DNA of 8,807 nt, taken from Deltaproteobacteria bacterium. GTDB lineage: Bacteria; Desulfobacterota; GWC2-55-46; S146-70. The translations under genes were made by a program, and so were the position numbers. Where the stretch lies: assembly GCA_015492395.1 (NCBI GenBank), contig WGFD01000348.1, positions 1 to 8,807 of the forward strand. Reading direction: 5' to 3'. Positions 1-6,272 of this stretch are shown in pieces; within the stretch, counting starts at the first letter, position 1, and each line of letters starts with the position of its first letter. The notes under the pieces are model-generated. The model saw only the letters and a list, made by a program, of their open reading frames with translations, did not search any database and had not been told where the DNA came from.

Positions 1-60
1 CGGATGAAAGCTAGCATAACGGTGCAAAAAGTGTCAAGTACAAAAAGAACCGTCCGATAT
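1..60. repeat. Possible REP/MITE-like remnant with direct repeats
   Basis: No gene is visible here. A near-perfect direct repeat, GTRCAAAAAG, occurs at 22-31 and 38-47 (16 bases apart), separated by GTGTCAAG at 31-38. The arms ACGGT (19-23) and ACCGT (49-53) are inverted around it. On the other strand this reads as GGACGGTTCTTTTTG followed by TTGACAC. From memory that resembles dispersed GGACGGTTCTTTT repeats seen in many bacterial genomes, but I cannot search for copies. GTGTCAAG plus CAAAA (31-38, 41-45, with a 2-base gap) is inverted at 131-143 (TTTTGCTTGACAC), so an old element may span about 31-143. This could also be chance in AT-rich DNA. Confidence 0.3.
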
Positions 61-79
61 AGTCTCATATTTTCTGTTG

Positions 80-91
80 ATGTTATAACAT
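80..91. promoter_or_regulatory. Perfect 12-bp palindrome, possible operator
   Basis: ATGTTATAACAT at 80-91 is a perfect palindrome about 46 bases upstream of the -35 box at 137-142. Its core TGTTATAA (81-88) recurs at 156-163, across the -10 element, 75 bases or roughly seven helical turns away. Such spacing would suit a dimeric regulator binding two sites on the same face of the helix. AT-rich palindromes arise readily by chance, so this is only a candidate site for control of the downstream cytochrome-porin gene. Confidence 0.25.
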
Positions 92-136
92 GGCCAAATT
101 TCATAAAATTATATTAAAGAAATCACAAGATTTTGC

Positions 137-164
137 TTGACACCCTCATTACTTTTGTTATAAA
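137..164 (+). promoter_or_regulatory. Sigma70-type promoter of the cytochrome-porin gene
   Basis: A perfect -35 box TTGACA (137-142) and a good -10 box TATAAA (159-164) are separated by 16 bases. Transcription should start near 171, giving a leader of about 97 nt before the ATG at 268. It is the best promoter match in the window, which suggests that the first gene has a strong basal promoter controlled by the overlapping dyad rather than depending on an activator. Confidence 0.55.
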
Positions 165-176
165 AGTGACAAAAGT
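151..176. promoter_or_regulatory. Inverted repeat over the -10 box, candidate operator
   Basis: ACTTTTGT (151-158) and ACAAAAGT (169-176) are perfect 8-base inverted repeats around a 10-base centre that contains the -10 box. Allowing one mismatch the dyad extends to 148-179. A second, nested dyad pairs CTTTT (152-156) with AAAAG (162-166), and AAAAGT is repeated directly at 162-167 and 171-176. A protein bound here would block polymerase, so a repressor site is the simplest reading. No particular regulator family is recognisable. Confidence 0.35.
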
Positions 177-194
177 TATCTTTTATCTCCTGAC

Positions 195-223
195 TTGAAG
201 AGCCCCCGGGGGACTCTGTCCAA
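195..223 (+). other. GC-rich hairpin in the leader
   Basis: In an otherwise AT-rich leader, CCCCCGGGGG (203-212) is a perfect palindrome. It is flanked by GAG (200-202) and CTC (214-216), with one bulged base, and further out by TTG (195-197) and CAA (221-223). In RNA this could form a compact stem about 45 nt upstream of the start codon and about 30 nt upstream of the ribosome binding site. No U-run follows, so it is not a standard terminator; a role in transcript stability or translation is possible. Confidence 0.3.
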
Positions 224-267
224 TTGATAATAATGCCAAAACGTATAGCTCAAAAGGAGGAAGATAG

Positions 268-1590
268 ATGAAATACAGCGTGGCTTTTACAGTTGCAGTG
301 ATCTTGTTTTTTGTGGCTGCATTCTCTTTGCCAAGAGAGGTAGATGCTGTCCCGGCATTTGCCAGACAGACGGGTCTTGCCTGCAACACCTGCCACTTCC
401 AGCATTATCCTCTGTTAAATCAGTTCGGACGTGCTTTCAAATCAAGTGGCTATACACAGGTTGGTGGTCAGAGCCTGGTAGAGGGTGACATACTCTCCCT
501 GCCGAGCACCATAAATGCGTCACTTGTAACCAAGATCAGGTACCAGAAGACGAATGGGAAGGATACAACGGCTAGCCCTGAGAATGGCAGTACGGGTACC
601 AATAGGGGGGAATTGCAATTTCCTGACGAGGCGGCACTCTTTCTGGGTGGCCGCATCGGTGAACATATCGGATTTCTTCTTGAGGCGGCGCTTCCGGATG
701 CAGACGACTTTACGTCCTTCAAGATGCCTTTTTCATACGATGTTGCCGGAGTAAATGTAAATATTATTCCATTCACTACAGACGCCTTAGGCGCCTCCTT
801 CGGCTACGAGCTGCTCAATACCGGCGCAGTCCGGAATATACGCGGTCTCGAACATAGAACTGAGACAGCCGCGCAGCAGTATATAGGCACGGCCACCGCC
901 GCCGAAGGGTTTGCCTTCGCTATCGGCAATAATCTTGGTTTCGTAAATTATTCGCTCTGGGGGCCGGGCCATGGAGCGACCGACTGGTTGCCGTTCGCGC
1001 ACTATGTGCGCGCCGCGGTAACACCGCAGATCGGCGATTGGGATGTCGGCGGCGGAATCCAATGGTGGGGTGGAAGCGGCAAATATAGTTCCACTACGAC
1101 CGCACAGACGGTGGATACTACCACATCCAATGCGACGCAGCCGGTAGACAGTACCGATACTAGATCGACCTCCAGGGTCACCATTGATGCGTGGGCGGTG
1201 GATTTCCAGGCCCAGGGAATGGTCTCGACACTTCCTCTTGGGATATACCTCACCTATGCAAATGCCGGAAAATCTGATACCGATGGCCCGGCGAACTTCT
1301 TTAATTCAAGCACGAACGGTTCGAAGAAGGCCTGGACTGTGGTAGCCGAACTCGGTGTCCGCCCGGGCAGGGCGACCGTTGCATTGGGCTATCGTGCAGG
1401 CGATGACGGCACGTCTGCGAATAGCGAACAGAATGCGGTTACGTTTGGGGCCACATACTTCATAGCCCAGAATGTAGAGTTACAGCTAAACCATTCAGCA
1501 TATAACGGCGACTATTACGACCTGCCGGCGAACAATGAGGAGGCAAACGGTGATCAGTTGACGACCCTCATGCTGTTTGCCGCCTTCTGA
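268..1590 (+). CDS. Cyc2-like fused monohaem cytochrome c and outer-membrane porin
   Basis: Residues 1-27 form a Sec signal peptide with probable cleavage at VDA|VPA. The mature N-terminus (VPAFARQTGLACNTCH) carries one haem c motif, Cys39-x-x-Cys42-His43, followed by a FGRxFKxxGY stretch. The remaining roughly 370 residues show alternating hydrophobic/polar segments rich in Gly, aromatic residues and Thr/Ser/Asn loops, and end in Phe (LMLFAAF), the usual signature of an outer-membrane beta barrel. A short cytochrome segment joined to a barrel is the plan of Cyc2-type porin-cytochromes, which move electrons across the outer membrane, for example from Fe(II). The length of 440 suits that family. 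Many relatives have no proven substrate, so iron oxidation is not established. The start is set by AAAGGAGG (253-260), seven bases before ATG. Haem attachment would need the CcsA-type system encoded downstream in this window. No partner cytochrome is adjacent. Confidence 0.7.
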   Translation: MKYSVAFTVAVILFFVAAFSLPREVDAVPAFARQTGLACNTCHFQHYPLLNQFGRAFKSSGYTQVGGQSLVEGDILSLPSTINASLVTKIRYQKTNGKDTTASPENGSTGTNRGELQFPDEAALFLGGRIGEHIGFLLEAALPDADDFTSFKMPFSYDVAGVNVNIIPFTTDALGASFGYELLNTGAVRNIRGLEHRTETAAQQYIGTATAAEGFAFAIGNNLGFVNYSLWGPGHGATDWLPFAHYVRAAVTPQIGDWDVGGGIQWWGGSGKYSSTTTAQTVDTTTSNATQPVDSTDTRSTSRVTIDAWAVDFQAQGMVSTLPLGIYLTYANAGKSDTDGPANFFNSSTNGSKKAWTVVAELGVRPGRATVALGYRAGDDGTSANSEQNAVTFGATYFIAQNVELQLNHSAYNGDYYDLPANNEEANGDQLTTLMLFAAF

Positions 1591-1606
1591 GTGCGCGATC
1601 ATAGAA

Positions 1607-1619
1607 TGGTACAGTACCA
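1607..1619. repeat. Perfect 13-bp palindrome in the intergenic gap
   Basis: TGGTACAGTACCA is perfectly symmetric around a central A and lies 17 bases after the cytochrome-porin stop codon. It could be a small hairpin with a 3-nt loop, the first part of a termination or RNA-processing region with the larger hairpin at 1626-1656, or a protein-binding site. Nothing decides between these. Confidence 0.3.
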
Positions 1620-1625
1620 CCCGGC

Positions 1626-1656
1626 ATAGGGGAGGAGCGGAACGGTCTTCCCCTAT
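1626..1656 (+). terminator. Terminator-like hairpin after the cytochrome-porin gene
   Basis: ATAGGGGAGGA (1626-1636) pairs with TCTTCCCCTAT (1646-1656) in an 11-bp stem with one G-U pair and a 9-nt loop. The following bases are T-containing but not a clean U-run, so intrinsic termination may be partial or the stem may protect the 3' end of the upstream message. It separates the cytochrome-porin gene from the lipoprotein gene. No convincing promoter lies between the hairpin and position 1692, so partial read-through is plausible. Confidence 0.45.
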
Positions 1657-1691
1657 CTTAGGAGTTTGTGTTCTAATAAGACGGCGTAATT

Positions 1692-2573
1692 ATGATCCAT
1701 CTCCTCCCAAACAGACATACCCTCTCATTGCTACTGCCCTGCATCTTCCTATTGGCCTCCTGCGCCGGTCCGCTTGAGTACAGCTACATGCCTCCAAAGG
1801 ATCACGTACCTCTGCGCCTGAAGAGGCCGGTGCTCGTCAAGTTGGAGCCCTTCAGGGATTCCCGGGATGGTGTGAGGCCTGTCTACCTCGGCGAGATCAC
1901 CGCTATCGTGTCCGACATGAATGCCACCGAGTTGGTTCTCGACAGGGATGTAGCCGGTATCGTAACTGAGGCCTTCATGAGGCATCTTAAGGGAGTGGGC
2001 TATACCGTTCAGGAAGAGAATGGCACAGCGGCGGTGGACTTTACCGTTACGGGCGAGGTGAAGAAGTTCCGGCTTGATATCGGCCCCAGGGACGAGATAG
2101 AGATTATATTGACTATAAACATAGTAGAAGATGATACAGAAAATGTCTTATGGACGGACACCGTATCAGCAAATAAAGAGAGATATTCCGGTGTTATGGG
2201 AAACAGCAGGCGTACCATAAGTATGTATATTTCATCCGTACTGGGTGAGGTTGTAAACAGGGCGATGGAGGGGTTCAATATCTTCGTCACGCAGACAGAG
2301 GGGACCATGGATGGGCATCCACCGGCTAAGGTTACGGATCGACCACTACAGGATGGAAAAGGCGCCCTCTCGATCAAGACGGATCCGCCCCGCTCTAAGA
2401 TCTATATCGGCGAAGTCTACTATGGGCTTTCGCCTTTGCAAGTGGATATCGGACCGGGGATATATGGTGTAAGAGTGGAGATGAAGGGTTATAGAGAGGT
2501 GGAGGAGAGGGTGTCGGTGAGGACGGACAGCCTTACGGAGATGGAGGTAGAGATGGAGATGAACGGAGAATAG
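1692..2573 (+). CDS. Lipoprotein with YajG-like and PEGA domains
   Basis: The N-terminus is a lipoprotein signal with lipobox L21-A-S-C24. Ala at +2 predicts sorting to the outer membrane, facing the periplasm. Residues about 45-205 resemble the YajG lipoprotein fold: a VLVKLEPFRDSR strand, an LVLDRDV..IVTEAFMRHL segment, then a GYTV strand and a VTGEV strand. Residues 224-290 (GALSIKTDPPRSKIYIGE onward, with PLQV, GIYGVRVE and KGY) form a PEGA domain, a small beta domain of envelope-surface proteins. No enzyme motif is seen, so a structural or binding role is likely. The start is uncertain. No good ribosome binding site precedes ATG 1692 (AGGAG at 1660-1664 is too far), but an in-frame TAA at 1677 limits upstream choices and the ATG gives a complete signal sequence. 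The 3' end repeats GAGATGGAG, coding an acidic MEVEMEM tail. It is 57 bases before the next gene, probably co-transcribed. Confidence 0.65.
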   Translation: MIHLLPNRHTLSLLLPCIFLLASCAGPLEYSYMPPKDHVPLRLKRPVLVKLEPFRDSRDGVRPVYLGEITAIVSDMNATELVLDRDVAGIVTEAFMRHLKGVGYTVQEENGTAAVDFTVTGEVKKFRLDIGPRDEIEIILTINIVEDDTENVLWTDTVSANKERYSGVMGNSRRTISMYISSVLGEVVNRAMEGFNIFVTQTEGTMDGHPPAKVTDRPLQDGKGALSIKTDPPRSKIYIGEVYYGLSPLQVDIGPGIYGVRVEMKGYREVEERVSVRTDSLTEMEVEMEMNGE

Positions 2574-2629
2574 ACCTACAGGCAGATATTAATGACATTG
2601 TCTACAATCCTGTTTGCAGGAGGTCTACG

Positions 2630-4150
2630 ATGAGGAAAGTGATGGTATGTCTATTGGGGATGATACTGTTTCTTGGAACGGTCTTTTATACCGGCACGGC
2701 AGAGGCGCGGGAATGGACCATCCTTGGGCCCAGGGCCCTTGGAATGGGTGGTGCGGGTGTGGCTGTGGCGGACGATGTGACGGCGAGCTACTGGAACCCG
2801 GCCGCTTATGGATTCTTCGGGGCGGAGGATAACACCGAGCCGGATGAAAGGGACTGGAGCTGGTCCCTGGGGGCGGGAGTTGGTTCACAGATCCATGAGG
2901 ATCTTGGAGGAGAGTTGAACAAGATCCTCCAGTTTGACTACGACGCGCTGGACAACGGCCAGATTGCGGCGGACAAGGTGGCCGACTTTCTTCAGCTGGT
3001 AAACGAACTGAAGACCTTCGACGAAAATAAGAACAGGGCCGCCACCATATTTGCCGATGGCCGGTTTGGTCTGCAGGTCGGTCACTTCGGGGTTGGAGGA
3101 TATACCTTTGCGGATATATCCGCAAAGGGGGATCTTGATCTGGTGAATATCGCACCGGTGGGCGCGGGGACTACCGGTACTGACCTGATTACGCAATTTT
3201 CTACAACGGACAACTTTAACGACGGGACTGCGGCGCCGGCCGGAGACTGGTACTTCGATTCTGCCACTAAGAACGATATGATCAGTAGTATTGCAGGGAT
3301 GCCTGGATGGGACACGACATCCGCGACCAACTATGTACAGGCTACAGACTATGGCCTTTACCAGTCGCAGCAGAGCGGAGAGTCCATACCCTCTGATATT
3401 ACGTCAGATATAACCACCGTGGCGCAACTGGCCAGCGATGCACAGACAGGCGGGTCATTCGCGGATAACCAATCGAGGTTGCTGTTTAAGGGAATCGCCA
3501 CGATGGAGGTGCCGCTTACCTATGGATACGCCGTGAATGATAACCTTGCCATAGGGGGTAACCTGAAGTACATGAAGGCGCGGGTATATAATACATCCGT
3601 CAAGATATTCAACACCGACTTCGGCGATGCCCTCGATGTCGCGAGGAAAGACTATGAGGACAGCCAGAATATAGGGGTGGACCTCGGGTTGCTCTACCGT
3701 TTCGGCGATAATCTAAGGGTTGGAATGGTAGGGCGCAACCTCAACTCGCCGAAGTTCGATATGAAGCGTCTGCTTCCGGGGGACAGAGACTATATCAGAG
3801 AGGATCTGCAACTGAGAAGCGGATTTGCATACAAGGTCCTCGGCTTTTTGACTCTCGCCGCGGACCTTGATATTACGAAGAACAAGACTACTGTTTCAGG
3901 CGACTACAAATCACAGAACCTTGGCGGAGGAGTCGAGGCGGACCTCCGTATACTTAAGCTGAGGGGCGGAATGTATAAAAACCTGGCCGAAGATGATATA
4001 GGTCTCGTATATACGGCGGGTATTGGCCTTGATCTGTGGATTATTAATCTTGATCTCGGTGCGTCGATGGCTTCCGAGAGGGATGAATTGGATGGCAATG
4101 ACTATCCCAAGGAGACCAGGGTCGAATTGGCCCTGTCAATGCTCTTTTGA
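2630..4150 (+). CDS. TraF_2/FadL-like outer-membrane beta-barrel protein
   Basis: A Sec signal peptide (cleavage near AEA26|R27) is followed by GPRALGMGGAGVAVADD and then YWNPA (residues 33-58). This is the hallmark N-terminus of the TraF_2 (PF13729)/UPF0164 group and related FadL- or PorV-like barrels. The rest alternates strand-like segments with long polar loops and ends RVELALSMLF, with the terminal Phe used for barrel assembly. Residues about 80-135 look partly helical. Members are often named conjugal transfer protein TraF, but no other transfer gene is present here, so that name should not be taken as function. Transport of a hydrophobic compound or a structural envelope role is more likely. 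The start is firm: AGGAGGT (2618-2624) lies five bases before ATG. TCCTG (2608-2612) can pair with CAGGA (2617-2621), which could partly hide this binding site. Confidence 0.7.
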   Translation: MRKVMVCLLGMILFLGTVFYTGTAEAREWTILGPRALGMGGAGVAVADDVTASYWNPAAYGFFGAEDNTEPDERDWSWSLGAGVGSQIHEDLGGELNKILQFDYDALDNGQIAADKVADFLQLVNELKTFDENKNRAATIFADGRFGLQVGHFGVGGYTFADISAKGDLDLVNIAPVGAGTTGTDLITQFSTTDNFNDGTAAPAGDWYFDSATKNDMISSIAGMPGWDTTSATNYVQATDYGLYQSQQSGESIPSDITSDITTVAQLASDAQTGGSFADNQSRLLFKGIATMEVPLTYGYAVNDNLAIGGNLKYMKARVYNTSVKIFNTDFGDALDVARKDYEDSQNIGVDLGLLYRFGDNLRVGMVGRNLNSPKFDMKRLLPGDRDYIREDLQLRSGFAYKVLGFLTLAADLDITKNKTTVSGDYKSQNLGGGVEADLRILKLRGGMYKNLAEDDIGLVYTAGIGLDLWIINLDLGASMASERDELDGNDYPKETRVELALSMLF

Positions 4151-4281
4151 GGCTTTATAAGAGCTGGGATCTATTCTTCGTGGCGGGCTGTTTGCTGAGC
4201 AAGACCGGTTGCCCTGAGAACTGCAGGGAAAGGACAGATGTATATCCCGGCCCTTTCCGCTTGACACGACGGTCAAAACAT
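4151..4281 (+). other. Intergenic stretch with hairpins before dapA
   Basis: No gene is supported here. GGAAAGG (4227-4233) and CCTTTCC (4252-4258) form a perfect 7-bp stem with an 18-nt loop. CCCTG (4212-4216) and CAGGG (4224-4228) can form a competing smaller stem. No U-run follows either, so an intrinsic terminator for the upstream gene is not demonstrated. The same arm sequences recur in the gap at 6191-6246. A TTGACA at 4261-4266 has no usable -10 box at 16-18 bases. Confidence 0.35.
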
Positions 4282-4310
4282 TTGCAAAAACCGGTAAGGT
4301 AGGGTATTTT
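4282..4310 (+). promoter_or_regulatory. Possible promoter for dapA-dapB
   Basis: TTGCAA (4282-4287) and TATTTT (4305-4310) are separated by 17 bases, acceptable matches to sigma70 boxes. Transcription would start near 4317, giving a leader of about 55 nt. No lysine riboswitch fold is visible in so short a leader. Confidence 0.35.
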
Positions 4311-4372
4311 ATCTTGGATTGTACGAAGAGGGCGACTCGCTGTGCGTTTTCGAGAAAATGGTGGAGGATGAC

Positions 4373-5245
4373 ATGTTTCAGGGGGCGATGACGGCAATTG
4401 TGACACCCTTCAAGGGTGGGAAGGTGGATGAGGAGGCACTAAAGGGGCTTATAGAGTATCAGATTGACAACGGGATAGGGGCTATTGTGACATGCGGGAC
4501 TACCGGTGAATCAGCCACTCTCTCCTATGAGGAACACAACAGTCTGGTCGAGTTCACCATCAACGCGGTGAACGGAAGGGTCCCAGTGATAGCCGGCACG
4601 GGTTCAAACTCAACTGCCGAGACCATAATGCTTACTGAACACGCCAAGGACGCCGGCGCAGACGGAGCGTTACTCATCTCTCCTTACTACAACAAGCCTA
4701 CCCAGGATGGACTCTACCGGCACTACAGGGCCGTCGCCGCCGCAGTGGACATCCCGCTCATCCTCTACAATGTCCCGGGCAGAACGGGTGTGAATATCCT
4801 TCCCGAGACGGTCGCCAAGTTGTCGGAGATAGAGAATATCATAGGGATCAAGGAGGCATCTGGCTCGCTCAGGCAGGTAAGCGATATCCTGGAGATGTCC
4901 ATGGACGGCTTCCTGGTGCTTTCCGGTGATGACTTTATAACTTTGCCTATGCTTTCGATCGGCGCGAAGGGTGTCATATCGGTTACATCCAATATCGTTC
5001 CGGGCGAGGTGGTCAAGATGTGCGAAAGATTCCTGGAAGGCGCTCCGGGGGAAGCATTGCGGTCGCATTACAGGTTACAGGGCCTCAATAGGGCAATGTT
5101 CCTTGAGACGAATCCGATACCGGTGAAGACGGCACTGGCCATGATGGGTATGATCGAGGAGGAGTTCAGATTGCCGCTTACAGCTATGGGTGAGAGCAGG
5201 GATTCGCTGAGGGATACCTTAAGGGTATTTGGCCTGATAGACTGA
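4373..5245 (+). CDS. dapA: 4-hydroxy-tetrahydrodipicolinate synthase DapA
   Basis: Cytosolic class I aldolase-type enzyme that condenses pyruvate with aspartate semialdehyde, the first committed step to diaminopimelate and lysine. From ATG 4373 it has 290 residues (E. coli has 292). Visible residues: GTTGE at 42-46, YYNKP at 105-109, Tyr132 and Arg137 in LYNVPGRT, and the Schiff-base Lys160 in GIKEA, each one position off E. coli numbering. His55, Asn79, Glu83 and Tyr105 match the E. coli lysine-binding site (His56, Asn80, Glu84, Tyr106), so lysine feedback inhibition is likely. The start at 4373 is preferred: GGAGG (4363-4367) lies five bases upstream and MFQGAMTAIVTPF is the usual family start. 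A TTG 18 codons upstream would add an atypical tail. dapB follows after 27 bases, almost certainly in the same operon. Confidence 0.95.
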   Translation: MFQGAMTAIVTPFKGGKVDEEALKGLIEYQIDNGIGAIVTCGTTGESATLSYEEHNSLVEFTINAVNGRVPVIAGTGSNSTAETIMLTEHAKDAGADGALLISPYYNKPTQDGLYRHYRAVAAAVDIPLILYNVPGRTGVNILPETVAKLSEIENIIGIKEASGSLRQVSDILEMSMDGFLVLSGDDFITLPMLSIGAKGVISVTSNIVPGEVVKMCERFLEGAPGEALRSHYRLQGLNRAMFLETNPIPVKTALAMMGMIEEEFRLPLTAMGESRDSLRDTLRVFGLID

Positions 5246-5272
5246 TTTGTGTGAACAAGGCAGGGTGAGATA

Positions 5273-6085
5273 ATGTTAAAGACTGTTGTGGTCGGTGCCC
5301 TTGGCAGGATGGGCAGAAGTATCATGGACGTTGTCGCGGAAAGTAATGCTGTGGAACTCTCCGGAGCGGTGGAGACATCCGACAACCCATATATAGGCAA
5401 GGATATAGGGGAGCTCGCCGGGACCGGCAAGACCGGTATAAGGTTGACGGACGATCTAGAGGAGGCCATCAAAGATGCAGGTTGCATTATAGACTTTACC
5501 TTGCCCGAGGCGACTATACACAATCTGGAAGTCGCCTGTAAGTACGGGAAGGCCTTTGTAACTGGCACGACCGGTTTTTCCCACCACCAGAGGGGCATAT
5601 TAAGGGATCTGGGAAAGAAGGGGCGGATCGTGGCGGCGCCTAATATGAGCGTAGGCATAAACCTTTTGCTGAAGGTGGTCGCGGACATGGCGGAGGTATT
5701 GGGGGATGACTACGATGTTGAGATCGTTGAAGCCCACCACAGATTGAAGAAGGATGCCCCTTCCGGCACGGCCATCCGGTTGGCCGAGGTGCTGGCCCAT
5801 ACGCTTCACCGGGACCTGGACTCGGTCGCCACTTATGGTAGGGAGGGAATCATAGGCAAGAGAAAGCACGATGAGATAGGAATCCTGTCTGTAAGGGCTG
5901 GGGACATAGTCGGCGATCATACGGTGCTCTTCGGAGGGGATGGAGAGAGGATAGAGATAACCCACAGGGCGCATTCCAGGGTCACCTTCGCGAGGGGAGC
6001 GGTGCGCGCCGCGCTCTGGTTGGTGGAGCAGCCGAACGGTCTTTATGATATGCAGGACGTATTGGGTCTGGAAGAGAGCCTCTAA
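5273..6085 (+). CDS. dapB: 4-hydroxy-tetrahydrodipicolinate reductase DapB
   Basis: Reduces the product of DapA to tetrahydrodipicolinate using NAD(P)H, the next step of the lysine and peptidoglycan precursor pathway, in the cytosol. At 270 residues it is close to E. coli DapB (273). Visible motifs: GALGRMG at 8-14 (nucleotide-binding loop), DFTLPEAT at 74-81, GTTGF at 98-102, APNMSVGIN at 122-130, and the signature EAHHRLKKDAPSGTA at 153-167, with catalytic His155/His156 and Lys159. ATG 5273 is preceded by AGGGTGA, a moderate ribosome binding site. Nothing is missing or unusual. The neighbouring dapA confirms the assignment. No clear terminator follows the stop codon. Confidence 0.95.
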   Translation: MLKTVVVGALGRMGRSIMDVVAESNAVELSGAVETSDNPYIGKDIGELAGTGKTGIRLTDDLEEAIKDAGCIIDFTLPEATIHNLEVACKYGKAFVTGTTGFSHHQRGILRDLGKKGRIVAAPNMSVGINLLLKVVADMAEVLGDDYDVEIVEAHHRLKKDAPSGTAIRLAEVLAHTLHRDLDSVATYGREGIIGKRKHDEIGILSVRAGDIVGDHTVLFGGDGERIEITHRAHSRVTFARGAVRAALWLVEQPNGLYDMQDVLGLEESL

Positions 6086-6175
6086 TCACCAACTGGATTT
6101 TCCCCGACCGGAGCTAAAATATAAATAGTGTTTATCCGTCAACTTATACAAACCCAAGAAACTAATGGACACTAA

Positions 6176-6262
6176 ATGAAGTTTTCAGTTCGGAAAGGTA
6201 TGGGGACTGTTACCGGTGAGCCGGTTGCGGAAGTGACCCCTTTCCGTATGAAGACTAAATAG
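6176..6262 (+). CDS. Possible 28-residue small ORF in the intergenic gap
   Basis: An ATG at 6176 opens a 28-codon frame beginning MKFSVRKGMG and ending PFRMKTK, closed by TAG at 6260-6262, ten bases before the next gene. The peptide is basic (seven Lys/Arg) with no membrane segment. It has no convincing ribosome binding site, and it overlaps the hairpin at 6191-6246 almost completely. The stop codon runs into the AGGAG that serves the next gene, so translation here could influence the DsbC-like gene as a leader peptide would. The more cautious view is that the RNA or DNA structure is what is maintained and the frame is incidental. I do not recognise the peptide. Confidence 0.2.
   Translation: MKFSVRKGMGTVTGEPVAEVTPFRMKTK
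6191..6246 (+). ncRNA. Long imperfect hairpin upstream of the DsbC-like gene
   Basis: CGGAAAGG (6191-6198) and CCTTTCCG (6239-6246) are perfect inverted repeats closing a 56-nt fold. Inside, GGGGACT (6202-6208) pairs with AGT-ga-CCCC (6232-6240), and ACCGG-TGAG-CCGGT (6212-6225) forms a terminal stem with a tetraloop. Three nested stems on one axis are unlikely by chance. It ends 26 bases before the downstream ATG, so it would lie in the leader of the DsbC-like operon. It could be a cis-regulatory RNA, a processing site or a mobile palindromic repeat. It does not match a riboswitch consensus that I know. ATGAAG repeats at 6176-6181 and 6248-6253 flank it imperfectly. Confidence 0.4.
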
Positions 6263-6272
6263 GAGCGCTGCT

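Noticed and set aside
12..37. Divergent promoter on the - strand from TGTCAA (32-37)
   Set aside because: The only -10-like hexamer (12-17) gives a 14-base spacer, too short, and no leftward gene is visible.
2520..2573. GAGATGGAG micro-repeats at the lipoprotein 3' end
   Set aside because: Short purine-rich coding repeats giving an acidic tail; not enough to call a variable repeat tract.
2625..3155. 176-codon open frame on the - strand
   Set aside because: It is antisense to the strongly supported barrel gene, has a low-complexity Pro/Ser/Arg composition, and has no ribosome binding site or motif.
4261..4300. Promoter using TTGACA at 4261-4266
   Set aside because: No acceptable -10 box lies 16-18 bases downstream; TAAGGT is 28 bases away.
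4319..4372. Upstream TTG start for dapA
   Set aside because: It would add 18 atypical residues; the ATG at 4373 has a good ribosome binding site and matches the normal family start and length.
5068..5688. 206-codon open frame on the - strand across dapA-dapB
   Set aside because: It lies wholly within two certain genes on the other strand and shows no family motif; it is a by-product of their codon use.
6086..6175. Promoter with TATAAA at 6120-6125
   Set aside because: No credible -35 box at the proper distance; an operon promoter probably exists in this gap but I cannot place it.
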